A program made the translations under genes and the position numbers. From positions 310,001 through 374,000 of the forward strand of contig NZ_SNXS01000005.1 in assembly GCF_004362525.1 (NCBI RefSeq): a stretch of DNA of 64,000 nucleotides, read 5' to 3'. Shown here one piece after another: positions 17,677-25,729 of this stretch (the first letter of the stretch is position 1; the number at the start of each line of letters is the position of its first letter). Below the pieces are notes generated by a model. The model did not search any database, was not told the origin of the DNA, and worked only from the letters and a program-made list of their open reading frames with translations. This stretch comes from Roseateles toxinivorans. Its GTDB lineage: Bacteria > Pseudomonadota > Gammaproteobacteria > Burkholderiales > Burkholderiaceae_C.

Positions 17677-18591
17677 ATGAAACGACACATCAGCCTGATC
17701 GGCGCGCCCACCGACATCGGTGCCGGCGCCCGTGGTGCCAGCATGGGGCCCGAAGCCATGCGCGTGGCCAATATCCAGTCCATCCTGGAAAGCCATGGCC
17801 TTGAAGTGCAGGACCGCGGCAATCTGGTCGGCCCGTCCAACCCCTGGCAGCCGCCGGTGGACGGCTACCGCCATCTGCCCGAGGTCACCGCCTGGAACCT
17901 GGCCGTGCATGAGGCCGTTCATGCGGAGCTGGACCAGGGTCGCCTGCCGATATTGCTGGGTGGTGACCACTGCCTGGGCCTGGGCTCGATCAGCGCCGTG
18001 GCCCGCCACTGCCGCGAAAAGGGCAAGAAGCTGCGCATCCTGTGGCTGGACGCTCACGCCGACTTCAACACCAGCCAGCTGACGCCCAGCGGCAATATCC
18101 ACGGCATGCCGGTGGCCTGCCTGTGCGGCCTGGGCCCGCAGCAGCTGATCGAGATCGGCGGCCAGGTGCCGGCCATCAACCCGAAATGGATACGCCAGAT
18201 CGGCATCCGCAGCGTCGACGAGGGCGAGAAACGCCTCGTGCATGAGCAGGACCTCGAGGTCTTCGACATGCGCTTCATCGACGAGATGGGCATGCGTCAC
18301 ACGATGGAGCTGGCCTTGGCCACCCTGGACGCCAACACCCATCTGCACGTCAGCTTCGATGTCGACTTTCTCGACCCCGACATCGCGCCCGGCGTCGGCA
18401 CCACCATCCCCGGTGGGCCGACCTACCGCGAGGCCCAGCTGTGCATGGAAATGATCGCGGACACGGGCCTCCTGGCCTCGCTGGACGTGATGGAGCTGAA
18501 CCCGGCGCTGGACGTGCGCAACAAGACTGCGCAACTGGCCGTGGACCTGATCGAAAGCCTCTTCGGTAAATCCACCCTGATGCGCAAGTAA
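17677..18591 (+). CDS. rocF: Arginase
   Basis: A 304-residue enzyme of normal arginase length. Metal-binding signatures are in order: LLGGDHCLGLGS (about residue 92), WLDAHADFNT (about 124), and SFDVDFLDPDIAPGVGT (about 227-243), with a following GGPTYREA. It hydrolyses arginine to ornithine and urea with two Mn2+ ions. The DAHADFNTSQLTPSGNIHGMP stretch is typical of true arginase rather than agmatinase or formiminoglutamase; this matters because a hut locus lies downstream. It stands alone, 37 bases after the LOG gene, with no ornithine or urease genes nearby. Confidence 0.9.
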   Translation: MKRHISLIGAPTDIGAGARGASMGPEAMRVANIQSILESHGLEVQDRGNLVGPSNPWQPPVDGYRHLPEVTAWNLAVHEAVHAELDQGRLPILLGGDHCLGLGSISAVARHCREKGKKLRILWLDAHADFNTSQLTPSGNIHGMPVACLCGLGPQQLIEIGGQVPAINPKWIRQIGIRSVDEGEKRLVHEQDLEVFDMRFIDEMGMRHTMELALATLDANTHLHVSFDVDFLDPDIAPGVGTTIPGGPTYREAQLCMEMIADTGLLASLDVMELNPALDVRNKTAQLAVDLIESLFGKSTLMRK

Positions 18592-18688
18592 GTCCGCAGC
18601 GCCCCCCAAACCTGTGGGGGATGACCGTAGGCACGCAACGTGATTTGATGTACTTAGCTGGTGATGTCCATCACCGGAGGAGTACGGC

Positions 18689-19381
18689 ATGCGCGTGTTC
18701 GAGTTCAATCGAGGTCTCGCCAGGCTATGCAGCGCAGCAGCGCTGGCGCTCACGGCCCTGCTGGGCACGCCGGCCCAGGCGGCCTTCAGCGCCGACGTGA
18801 CGGTGTCGCTGCTGGCGCCCGGCGGCATCGTCGGCGACAGCACGCCTCTGGGCGGCAGCGATGTGGTCAGCGGGGCGGACGGCCTGAAGCTGTCCCCCGG
18901 CGATGGCAGTTTCGTCGGCGGCTGGATGTTGCCGCTGGAACTGATCAGCTTCTCCGGCAACTCGATCAAGATGACGCTGGCCACCGGTGCCGAACTGGGC
19001 AATGGCGACTGGGTCACCGGCTATCTGGGTGCGGGCGGCGCCCATGCGCGACTTGACTTCAGCAACCTGAACATCGCCGGCCAGCAGATCGTCGGTCTGG
19101 TGCTCAGCGACAAGGACGGCTTCCTGGACACCGGCTTCAGCGGCCTGGTCAGTCCCACCGACCCCAGCAGCTATGTCAAGCTGCTCAATGCCCATCAACT
19201 GACCGTCGATCTCGACACCCTTGTGTTCAAGGACCGGGGCACCGGCTCCAGCAACGGCCGGGTGGATCTGCGCATCGATCTGGTGACCGTTGCCGTGCCC
19301 GAGCTGCCCAGCGGCAGCCTGCTGCTGGCCGGTGGCCTGTTGATGGGCGGCCTGCTGCACCGCAGGCGGCGCGAGCGCTAG
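18689..19381 (+). CDS. Secreted protein with PEP-CTERM-like C-terminal sorting signal
   Basis: A 230-residue protein. The N-terminal signal peptide ends near ALLGTPAQA-A (residue about 32). The middle is a low-charge beta-rich domain with no family I recognise. The C-terminus has the tripartite form of a PEP-CTERM tag: VPELPSG, a hydrophobic helix (LLLAGGLLMGGLL), then HRRRRER. The motif reads VPELPS instead of VPEPS, so recognition by exosortase is likely but not certain. Exosortase genes are not in the window. It precedes the tail-collar cassette on the same strand by 88 bases, with a GC hairpin (CCGGCC-CAA-GGCCGG, 19391-19405) between, and could be linked to it. Confidence 0.7.
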   Translation: MRVFEFNRGLARLCSAAALALTALLGTPAQAAFSADVTVSLLAPGGIVGDSTPLGGSDVVSGADGLKLSPGDGSFVGGWMLPLELISFSGNSIKMTLATGAELGNGDWVTGYLGAGGAHARLDFSNLNIAGQQIVGLVLSDKDGFLDTGFSGLVSPTDPSSYVKLLNAHQLTVDLDTLVFKDRGTGSSNGRVDLRIDLVTVAVPELPSGSLLLAGGLLMGGLLHRRRRER

Positions 19382-19469
19382 CGCGCCCCCCCGGCCCAAG
19401 GCCGGTCGTGGCGAATGCGATGGCCTGGGCCGTGAAGCCGTCTCCAACTGATTGACTGAAGGACCTGCC

Positions 19470-19979
19470 ATGGAACCCTTTCTCGGCCAGATCAGCATCA
19501 CCAGCTTCAACTTTGCGCCCAAGGGCTGGGCGCTGTGCAACGGGCAGTTGCTGTCCATCAATCAGAACCAGGCCCTGTTCTCCATCCTGGGTACGACCTA
19601 TGGCGGCAACGGCCAGACCAATTTTGCCCTGCCCGACCTGCGCGGCCGCAGCCCGGCGCACTGGGGCGAGGGCATGGCGCTGGGCGAGCGGGCCGGCGAA
19701 GAGTCACACACGCTGACGCAGGCGGAAATGCCCATGCACCAGCATGCAATGCAGGCCTCGCGGGATTTCGCCAATGCCAGCAACCCCGGACTGGCCGTAC
19801 CGGCCTCCAAGGCCCGCGGTGGGCGTGACATCTACGCCCCGCCGGCCACGGCGGTCAGCCCGCTGAATCCGGCCGCCATGGGTTTGAGCGGAGGCAGCCA
19901 GCCGCACCCGAATATGCAGCCCTTTCTGACGCTCAATTTCGTGATCGCCCTGCAAGGCATCTTCCCGTCGCGCGACTGA
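19470..19979 (+). CDS. Tail-collar domain protein 1 (microcystin-dependent-protein family)
   Basis: A 169-residue protein. Residues 1-60 are a phage tail-collar domain: SFNFAPKGWALCNGQLL, LFSILGTTYGGNGQTNFALPDLRGR. The C-terminal half is lower-complexity and ends with SQPHPNMQPFLTLNF and ALQGIFPSRD, shared in form with the two following genes. No signal peptide is visible. The start at 19470 is set by GAAGGA seven bases upstream; an in-frame ATG at 19452 was rejected. It is the first of three paralogues in tandem. The family (COG4675) is widespread outside phages and its role is unknown. Confidence 0.85.
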   Translation: MEPFLGQISITSFNFAPKGWALCNGQLLSINQNQALFSILGTTYGGNGQTNFALPDLRGRSPAHWGEGMALGERAGEESHTLTQAEMPMHQHAMQASRDFANASNPGLAVPASKARGGRDIYAPPATAVSPLNPAAMGLSGGSQPHPNMQPFLTLNFVIALQGIFPSRD

Positions 19980-20008
19980 CGCTTCGACTTCCGCTTCAGG
20001 GGAACCCC

Positions 20009-20527
20009 ATGTCACAACCCTATGTTGGTGAGATCCGCATGTTCGGAGGCAACTTTGCGCCGGCTGGCTGGATGTTCTGCGATGGCTCGGTGTTGCCCAT
20101 AGCCGAGAACGAGGTGCTGTTCCAGCTGATCGGCACGACCTATGGCGGCAACGGCGAAACCACCTTTGCGCTGCCCGACCTGCGCGGCCGGGTGCCGGTG
20201 CACCAGGGCGCAGGCCCCGGACTGAGCAACCGGTTGCTGGCCGAGTCCAGCGGCAGCGAGACCGTGACGCTGACGACCGGCCAGATGCCCCAGCACCGGC
20301 ATCAGCTGAATGCCTCGACCGCCGCTGCCGTGGTCGGCGCCGGCCCCAACGGGGTGCTGGCCGCATCGGCGGCAACGCAGTTCTATGGCAGCGGCGTGCC
20401 CAGCAATGACATGGCGGCCAATGCCGTGACCCAGCAGGGTGGCAACCAGCCGCACGAGAACATGGCGCCTTACCAGGCCGTGAGTTTCATCATTTCCCTG
20501 TTCGGCATCTTCCCGTCACCGAGCTGA
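20009..20527 (+). CDS. Tail-collar domain protein 2
   Basis: A 172-residue paralogue of the preceding protein, 29 bases downstream, with a GGGGAA ribosome site. Collar motifs are NFAPAGWMFCDGSVLPI and LIGTTYGGNGETTFALPDLRGR. A His-containing stretch (MPQHRHQLNAS) lies mid-protein, and the end is NQPHENMAPYQAVSF, then SLFGIFPSPS. The strong conservation of the two ends with a diverged middle suggests trimer-forming ends around a variable part, as in phage short-fibre collars; this is inference. No export signal is visible. Confidence 0.85.
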   Translation: MSQPYVGEIRMFGGNFAPAGWMFCDGSVLPIAENEVLFQLIGTTYGGNGETTFALPDLRGRVPVHQGAGPGLSNRLLAESSGSETVTLTTGQMPQHRHQLNASTAAAVVGAGPNGVLAASAATQFYGSGVPSNDMAANAVTQQGGNQPHENMAPYQAVSFIISLFGIFPSPS

Positions 20528-20544
20528 AAACCAGGAGCGCTGCG

Positions 20545-21066
20545 ATGTCAGACCCTTTTGTGGCCGAGATCCGCATCTTCACCGGAAACTTCCCTCCCAG
20601 GGGCTGGGCCTTGTGCAATGGTCAGCTGCTGCCGATCTCGCAGAACACCGCCCTGTTCTCGCTGCTGGGCACCACCTATGGCGGTGATGGCAAGTCGACC
20701 TTCGGCCTGCCCAATCTGCAGGCCCGGTTCCCTATGCATCAGGGCCAGGGCCCAGGGCTGACGGACAGAAATCTGGGCGAGATCGGCGGCGAGGCCACGG
20801 TCACCTTGCTCAGCAACGAGATGCCGGCCCACGGCCACGGGCTGAAGGCCGCGCTTTCCCCGACCACGGGCACGCCGGCACCGGACGTGATGTTGTCCCC
20901 GGTCAATGGCGGGGCAGCCATCTACAAGGCTCCAAGCAATCCGCAGGCGATGGCGCCGCAGACGCTGAGCCCCGCCGGCGGCGGTCAGCCCCACAACAAC
21001 CGCCACCCCTATCTGGCCCTGACCTTCATCATTGCCCTGCAGGGTGTCTTTCCTCCCCGCCCCTGA
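20545..21066 (+). CDS. Tail-collar domain protein 3
   Basis: A 173-residue paralogue, 17 bases after the second copy and preceded by AGGAG. Collar motifs are NFPPRGWALCNGQLLPI and LLGTTYGGDGKSTFGLPNLQAR, with MPAHGHGLKAA mid-protein and QPHNNRHPYLALTF, then ALQGVFPPRP at the end. It differs from copies 1 and 2 in PNLQAR instead of PDLRGR. Three diverged copies kept in one operon suggest a heteromeric assembly rather than redundant duplicates. Confidence 0.85.
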   Translation: MSDPFVAEIRIFTGNFPPRGWALCNGQLLPISQNTALFSLLGTTYGGDGKSTFGLPNLQARFPMHQGQGPGLTDRNLGEIGGEATVTLLSNEMPAHGHGLKAALSPTTGTPAPDVMLSPVNGGAAIYKAPSNPQAMAPQTLSPAGGGQPHNNRHPYLALTFIIALQGVFPPRP

Positions 21067-21073
21067 GCCCGCC

Positions 21074-21580
21074 ATGCAGCTGCGTCCCGTCACCGCCGCC
21101 GATCAGGCCTGGCTGCGGGCCCTCTATGCCAGCACCCGCGAGCAGGAGCTGGGCTTAAGCGGCTGGGACGCCGCCGGCCGCGAGGCCTTCGTCGAGATGC
21201 AGTTCAGGGCGCAGCACCTGGCTTACCAGGCTCGGCATCCGGCCGCGCTGCAGCACATCATCGAATGCAATGGCCAGGCCGCGGGACGGCTGTGGACCGA
21301 TGACGGGGCGCTGTCGATCCGTCTGCTGGACATCAGCCTGCTGCCGGGTTGGCAGCGCCTGGGTCTGGGCACGCGCTGCCTGCGGGCGCTGCTGGAGCGG
21401 GCCGGCCGCCAGCGCAAGGCGCTGCGCCTGCATGTGGCCAGTGTCAATCCGGCCCGCCGCCTCTACGAACGGCTGGGCCTGGTCGTCACCGGCGAGCAGG
21501 GCCCCTATCTCGAAATGGCCTGGCAGCCACTGCCATGCCCCGACTCTGATCCACTGGAGATCTGCGATGAACAAGCGTGA
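21074..21580 (+). CDS. GNAT family N-acetyltransferase in the tail-collar operon
   Basis: A 168-residue protein of standard GNAT length. The acetyl-CoA loop is visible as PGWQRLGLGTRCLRALLE (about residues 94-111), followed by the NPARRLYERLGLVVTGEQGPY region typical of the fold's last strands. It starts 7 bases after the third collar gene and its 3' end overlaps the next gene by 14 bases, so it belongs to the same operon. Its substrate is unknown; a collar protein or the exported partner is a reasonable guess from context only. Confidence 0.85.
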   Translation: MQLRPVTAADQAWLRALYASTREQELGLSGWDAAGREAFVEMQFRAQHLAYQARHPAALQHIIECNGQAAGRLWTDDGALSIRLLDISLLPGWQRLGLGTRCLRALLERAGRQRKALRLHVASVNPARRLYERLGLVVTGEQGPYLEMAWQPLPCPDSDPLEICDEQA

Positions 21581-21992
21581 ATTCATGCTGGGCGCCGGCG
21601 CCCTGATCGGCGCTGCAAGCACAGCGGGCGCGGCCACGGCCGGCGTGGGCATGGCCGAGCCCGATGCAGACGCCGACCGGGCCCGCACGGCGCGCCCGCC
21701 CGAGCTGGCGCCCGACCTGGCGATGGCCAAGTGGCAGCACTATCTGGGTGACGAATTTGCCGCACCGGGCGGCATGCTGCGCCTGAGCGAGGTGCAAGAC
21801 GAGTGCGGCGCAAGATCCGGCGCGACCGCCGAACAGTTCAGCCTGCTATTCGTCGGCACGGCGGCGTTGACGGCCGGCACGCATGCGCTTCGCCACGGCA
21901 CGGGTCAGCGCATCGCCCTGTTCATGCAGCCGGCGGGCCTGTCGGCACAGGGCCAGGCGCTGTACCGGGCCGACTTCAATCTGCTGGGCTGA
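21567..21992 (+). CDS. Exported protein with Tat-like signal, DUF6916-like domain
   Basis: A 141-residue protein. The N-terminus MNKREFMLGAGAL with a following Ala/Gly-rich stretch resembles a Tat signal in which the twin Arg is Lys-Arg, so either Tat or Sec export is possible. After a charged linker, residues about 55-141 hold a compact domain with HYLGDEFAAPGG, FSLLFVGTAALTAGTHALRHG and LYRADFNLLG, which I recall as DUF6916, a domain found beside tail-collar proteins in other bacteria. It overlaps the GNAT gene by 14 bases and closes the cassette. Function unknown. Confidence 0.7.
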   Translation: MNKREFMLGAGALIGAASTAGAATAGVGMAEPDADADRARTARPPELAPDLAMAKWQHYLGDEFAAPGGMLRLSEVQDECGARSGATAEQFSLLFVGTAALTAGTHALRHGTGQRIALFMQPAGLSAQGQALYRADFNLLG

Positions 21993-22007
21993 AGCCTCAG
22001 TCACCAC

Positions 22008-22052
22008 GGCGCAATGTGGCGCAATGTGGCGCAATGTGGCGCAATGTGGCGT
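22008..22052. repeat. Four-copy 10-bp tandem repeat (GCAATGTGGC)
   Basis: Four exact copies of GCAATGTGGC occupy 22011-22050, flanked by partial copies (GGC before, GTATTGGC after). The period is about one helical turn. It lies in the 125-base gap between the DUF6916-like gene and the TPR gene. The copy number may vary by slippage; it could also phase a DNA-binding protein. Confidence 0.9.
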
Positions 22053-22117
22053 ATTGGCGGCGAATGCCGGCGATGTGTGCGCCAGATCAGCGACAAGGCC
22101 CGGCTTTCGTCGCAATA

Positions 22118-23245
22118 ATGGTCTGGATGGCCAACGACGACCACATCACCCTGCAAACCGAGCTTGATGCCGAGCTGGTCGCCGCCCGTGCCAGCACGCT
22201 GCACGGCCATGTGCAGACCAGTCTCGAGCAGGCCCAGCGCGCGCTGGGCCTGGCCCGGCAGCTCGGCAACACGGCCAGCGAGGCCGAGTGCCAGATGCTG
22301 CTGGCCCGCGCCCGGATGCGCCTGGCCAACTATCTGGCCTGTGCCGAGCATGGCGCCCAGGCGCTGGATCTGTGGACGCGGCTGCAGCGCCCCGCCGACC
22401 AAGCCGAGGCGATGGCGCTGAGTGCTGCCGCCTGCGGCGAGATGCATGCCCATCAGGCCGCCCTGGCCCTGGCCCAGGACCTCAGCGCCTTCGCCAGCCG
22501 CCACGAGCTGCACCGCTATCTGCCGCGGGCGTTGCACATCATGGCCGCCTGCCACTGGCGCATGGGTCAGAGCCACGAGGCCGAGCTGCTGATGCTGCAG
22601 ACACTGAGCCGCTCGCGCGAGGGCGCCGAGTATGGCGAGGAGGCACGGGCACTCAACGGCCTGCTGGCCGGCTCCAATCTGGCCGTTGATCAGCATCTGC
22701 GACTGGGCGAGACCGAGCAGGCCCGGGCCACCGTCGAACGCATGCAGCGCTATCTGTCCCAGGCCCAGGCGGCCGTGGCGCGGGCCGAGGTGCCTCTGCT
22801 GAAGGCCACGCTGGGCCTGAACATTGCGATGGCCAGCCTGCTCTCGGGCAGGGAGGACAGGGCCGGCCCCCTACTGGAGGCCTCGCTGCAGACCTGTCGC
22901 GAGGCCGGCTACCGCGCCCTGGCGCTGACCGCGGCCGAATGGCTGGCGCGGCTGCGCCAGCGCCAGGGCCGACCACAGGAAGCGCTGGACCTGCTCGCCG
23001 AGCTGCTGGCCGAGGCCGAGCAGCCCAGCATGGTCAGCCTGCTCGCCGATGCCCATGCCACCCAGGCGCTAGCCCTGCGCGATCTGGGCCAGACGGAGGC
23101 TGCCGAGCAGGCGCTGCGCGACGAGCAGGGCCTGCGGCGGCGCATGGAGCATGCCAAGAACATGGCCCTGCCCAGGCTGCTGCAGCTGCAGCAGGCCATG
23201 CACCAGACCCTGCAGGACTTCGACCAGCGCGCCCTGGTCGGTTGA
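22118..23245 (+). CDS. TPR-like helical repeat protein without output domain
   Basis: A 375-residue all-helical protein made of TPR-like repeats (for example ALGLARQLGNTASEAECQML and EWLARLRQRQGRPQEALDLL). It resembles the N-terminal TPR part of the two GGDEF proteins at 25.7 and 27.5 kb but has no GGDEF domain. It ends soon after a charged helix (EQGLRRRMEHAKNMA) at the position where those proteins enter their coiled linker. It may be a truncated relative that has lost its catalytic end, or a stand-alone adaptor. The start is uncertain: 22118 and 22127 are both ATG and neither has a good ribosome site; a much longer upstream frame crosses the tandem repeat and was rejected. Confidence 0.7.
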   Translation: MVWMANDDHITLQTELDAELVAARASTLHGHVQTSLEQAQRALGLARQLGNTASEAECQMLLARARMRLANYLACAEHGAQALDLWTRLQRPADQAEAMALSAAACGEMHAHQAALALAQDLSAFASRHELHRYLPRALHIMAACHWRMGQSHEAELLMLQTLSRSREGAEYGEEARALNGLLAGSNLAVDQHLRLGETEQARATVERMQRYLSQAQAAVARAEVPLLKATLGLNIAMASLLSGREDRAGPLLEASLQTCREAGYRALALTAAEWLARLRQRQGRPQEALDLLAELLAEAEQPSMVSLLADAHATQALALRDLGQTEAAEQALRDEQGLRRRMEHAKNMALPRLLQLQQAMHQTLQDFDQRALVG

Positions 23246-23271
23246 CCGGCACGCGATGCTCCGGCACCGCC

Positions 23272-24111
23272 TCAGGCGCTGACGATCCAGCCTTCCAGGG
23301 AGTCCACCTGCGCCGGCAGACCGTGGCCGGGCTGGCCATGGGCCCAGGCCGCCTGCATCAGGCACAGCACCGCGTCGAGCTGATCGCCCTTGGCATCGTC
23401 CACCAGGGCGTCGCGCTGAGCATGGCTCAGGCGCAGGCGCAGCTGCAGCCGCGTGCGGCCCTGCTCCAAGGCCTCCAGCAGGTCCTTGCGCGCGATCAGG
23501 CGCTCGGGGGTCTGACGGGCCTTGTCATCGGCCTTGTAGCTGCGGTGGCCGATCAGCTCGCGTGCCAGCAGGCCCGGATAGCCTTCCAGCGCCACCCGCT
23601 GTGCATCGCCCCCCTGCAGGCCGGGCAGATCGACGCCGGCATCCATCAGCAGCGGCACGCCGGCATGCATCATCCAGGCCACCGGCGGGTTGACCCATTT
23701 CATCGATGGCGACGAGCCGGCGGGCAGGTCGCAGGCACGGTGGGCGAACTTCTTCCCCACCGGCCGCGCATCGCAGAAGGCCGCAAACCGGGTGCGCAGA
23801 TCGGCGCGCGACTGCGCAGCATAGAACCGCATCAGCTCGGGCCACTGCTGCGGCCAGCCCAGCGCCTGCACCAGCTCGCGCGGCAGGCCGAACGGAAAGT
23901 CGAAGGCGCCCAGCCAGGGGCCAGCGGTGTCCAGCCAGGACCGAAAAGCCGCTAGGCTGGGCAGGGTCTGCAGGCCCTTCAGCCGCACCGCCGCGCCGCT
24001 GCGCTCGCCGCTGGCCACGACGATGGGCTTGCGTGCGCTGGGCGCACTGCTGAAGTCAATCCCAAACAAGTGCGTATGGTGGGGCGGGGAACTAGCATGC
24101 ATGCTGCGCAC
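23272..24111 (-). CDS. DUF429 family protein
   Basis: A 279-residue cytoplasmic protein. The N-terminal HLFGIDFSSAP motif (about residue 14) has the conserved Asp of the RNase-H-like fold predicted for DUF429. Other conserved-looking parts are FDFPFGLPRELV and VALEGYPGLLARELIG, and KGDQLDAVLCLMQAAW near the end, whose Asp residues would complete an acidic site. Biochemical activity is not established for the family to my knowledge. It is divergent from the S10 peptidase with only 23 bases between start codons, and convergent with the TPR gene. Confidence 0.72.
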   Translation of the reverse strand: MRSMHASSPPHHTHLFGIDFSSAPSARKPIVVASGERSGAAVRLKGLQTLPSLAAFRSWLDTAGPWLGAFDFPFGLPRELVQALGWPQQWPELMRFYAAQSRADLRTRFAAFCDARPVGKKFAHRACDLPAGSSPSMKWVNPPVAWMMHAGVPLLMDAGVDLPGLQGGDAQRVALEGYPGLLARELIGHRSYKADDKARQTPERLIARKDLLEALEQGRTRLQLRLRLSHAQRDALVDDAKGDQLDAVLCLMQAAWAHGQPGHGLPAQVDSLEGWIVSA

Positions 24112-24134
24112 TTTAGGTCACTCCCTCACTTCCC

Positions 24135-25625
24135 ATGGTCAATCCCAACACGCCGGACGTTTCCTCAACCGCCGACAAGGCCGCAGATCGCCCGAAGCCC
24201 CAGGAACGCCTGGTCATCACCGAGCACAGGCTGCAGATCGGCAAGAAGACGCTGGAGTACACCGCCATCTGCGGCACCCTGGTACTGCACGAGCCGGAGG
24301 CCAAGGACGGCGAGCACCGGGGCGACAAGGCCCGCGCCGCGGTGTTCTTCACCGCTTACACGCTGAAGGGGGTGAAGAAGCCCGAGGCAAGACCTGTCAC
24401 CTTCAGCTTCAACGGCGGGCCGGGCTCCAGCAGCGTCTGGCTGCATCTGGGCATTCTCGGGCCGCAGCGCGTGCTCACCGACGAGATCGGCAACGCCCCG
24501 CCACCGCCCTACGGGCTGGTGGACAACGAGTTCACCCTGCTGACCGACTCCGACCTGGTCTTCATCGACCCGGTAGGCACCGGTCACTCCCGCGTCGCCG
24601 AGGGCGAGAAGGTGGCCGAATTCCATGATTACCAGCGCGATCTGGAATCGGTCGGCGAATTCATCCGCCTCTATCTGTCGCGCTACAACCGCTGGGCCAG
24701 CCCCAAGTACCTGATCGGCGAGAGCTATGGCACGACCCGCGCTTCCGGCCTGTCGCGCCATCTGCAGGACAAGCACAACATCTTCCTCAACGGGGTGATG
24801 CTGATCTCGCTGGCCATAGACATGCAGACGCTCAGCTTCGACCATGGCAACGAGCTGCCCTACCCGCTGTATCTGCCGACCTATGCGGCCACCGCCTGGT
24901 ATCACAAGGCCCTGCAGCCCGCCTTGCAGAAGAAGACGCTGGCAGAGGTGGTAGCCGCGGCCGAGACTTTTGCCAATGGCGACTACCACCTGGCGCTGAT
25001 GCAGGGCTCACGACTTGACCCCAAGGCAAGGCAGCGCATCGCCGAGCAGCTGGCCCTGTACAGCGGCCTGTCGGCGGACTATGTGTTGAAGTGCGATCTG
25101 CGCCCGACCGAGTTCCGCTTCTTCAAGGAGCTGCTGCGCAGCCGCGGCGAGGTCGTGGGACGCCTGGACAGCCGCTTCATCGGCCAGGACCGCGATGATG
25201 GCGGCGAGCATCCCGAGGAGGACCCGGGCATGTCCAATCTGGCCGGCGCCTATGCGGCCGGCATCAACCAGTTGCTGCGCGACAAGCTGAAGTTCGACAG
25301 CGACGCCCCCTATCTGGTGCTGGCGCCGCTGTGGAAGACCTGGACCTGGAAGGACTTCGCCAACAAGTACGTCAATGTCGGTGACAGCCTGCGCCGTGCC
25401 ATGCACAGCAACAGGCACATGCGCGTCTATGTGGCCAGCGGCTACTACGACCTGGCCACGCCCCACGGAGCCGGCGACTACACCCTCAGCCACCTCGGTC
25501 TGCGCGATGCGCTGGCCGGCAACATCACCGTCAGCTACTTCGAGGCCGGCCACATGATGTACATCCACCAGCCCTCGCTGGTGCGCATGGCGGCCGAGTT
25601 GCGTGCGTTTGTGCGCAAGGCCTGA
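24135..25625 (+). CDS. Serine carboxypeptidase-like peptidase (S10 family)
   Basis: A 496-residue alpha/beta-hydrolase of the S10 family. The oxyanion-hole motif FNGGPGSSSVW (about residue 93), the nucleophile in IGESYGTTR (Ser197) and the C-terminal FEAGHMMYIHQPS with the catalytic His are all present. DPVGTGHS is also typical. Family enzymes remove C-terminal residues from peptides. Unlike eukaryotic and many bacterial S10 enzymes, no signal peptide is visible at the chosen start, so it is either cytoplasmic or starts at an unrecognised upstream codon. The divergent neighbour leaves only 23 bases, which argues against a longer form. Confidence 0.87.
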   Translation: MVNPNTPDVSSTADKAADRPKPQERLVITEHRLQIGKKTLEYTAICGTLVLHEPEAKDGEHRGDKARAAVFFTAYTLKGVKKPEARPVTFSFNGGPGSSSVWLHLGILGPQRVLTDEIGNAPPPPYGLVDNEFTLLTDSDLVFIDPVGTGHSRVAEGEKVAEFHDYQRDLESVGEFIRLYLSRYNRWASPKYLIGESYGTTRASGLSRHLQDKHNIFLNGVMLISLAIDMQTLSFDHGNELPYPLYLPTYAATAWYHKALQPALQKKTLAEVVAAAETFANGDYHLALMQGSRLDPKARQRIAEQLALYSGLSADYVLKCDLRPTEFRFFKELLRSRGEVVGRLDSRFIGQDRDDGGEHPEEDPGMSNLAGAYAAGINQLLRDKLKFDSDAPYLVLAPLWKTWTWKDFANKYVNVGDSLRRAMHSNRHMRVYVASGYYDLATPHGAGDYTLSHLGLRDALAGNITVSYFEAGHMMYIHQPSLVRMAAELRAFVRKA

Positions 25626-25729
25626 GGGTCTGGGCGCCATCCAGGGTTTATCCTAGGCTCGGCTCGCTCAAGCCGGCACCGGGTGAGTCGATAGCACGCG
25701 GGCAGACTTGCCTGCGTGCTGTCATCAAC

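Noticed and set aside
17677-18591. Arginase-like gene as formiminoglutamase of the hut pathway
   Set aside because: The sequence follows true arginase, and the hut locus carries its own HutF and deformylase HutG, so a formiminoglutamase is not needed.
18602-18620. Terminator after arginase (C run and G run)
   Set aside because: Only a five- to six-base GC stem with an unpaired middle and no T tract.
19470-21066. Prophage or phage-tail remnant
   Set aside because: Apart from the collar domains there are no capsid, terminase, tail-tube, lysis or integrase genes, and the genes are intact with spaced ribosome sites; the cassette reading fits better.
22008-22052. CRISPR-like array
   Set aside because: The repeats are 10 bases, contiguous and without spacers, and there are no cas genes.
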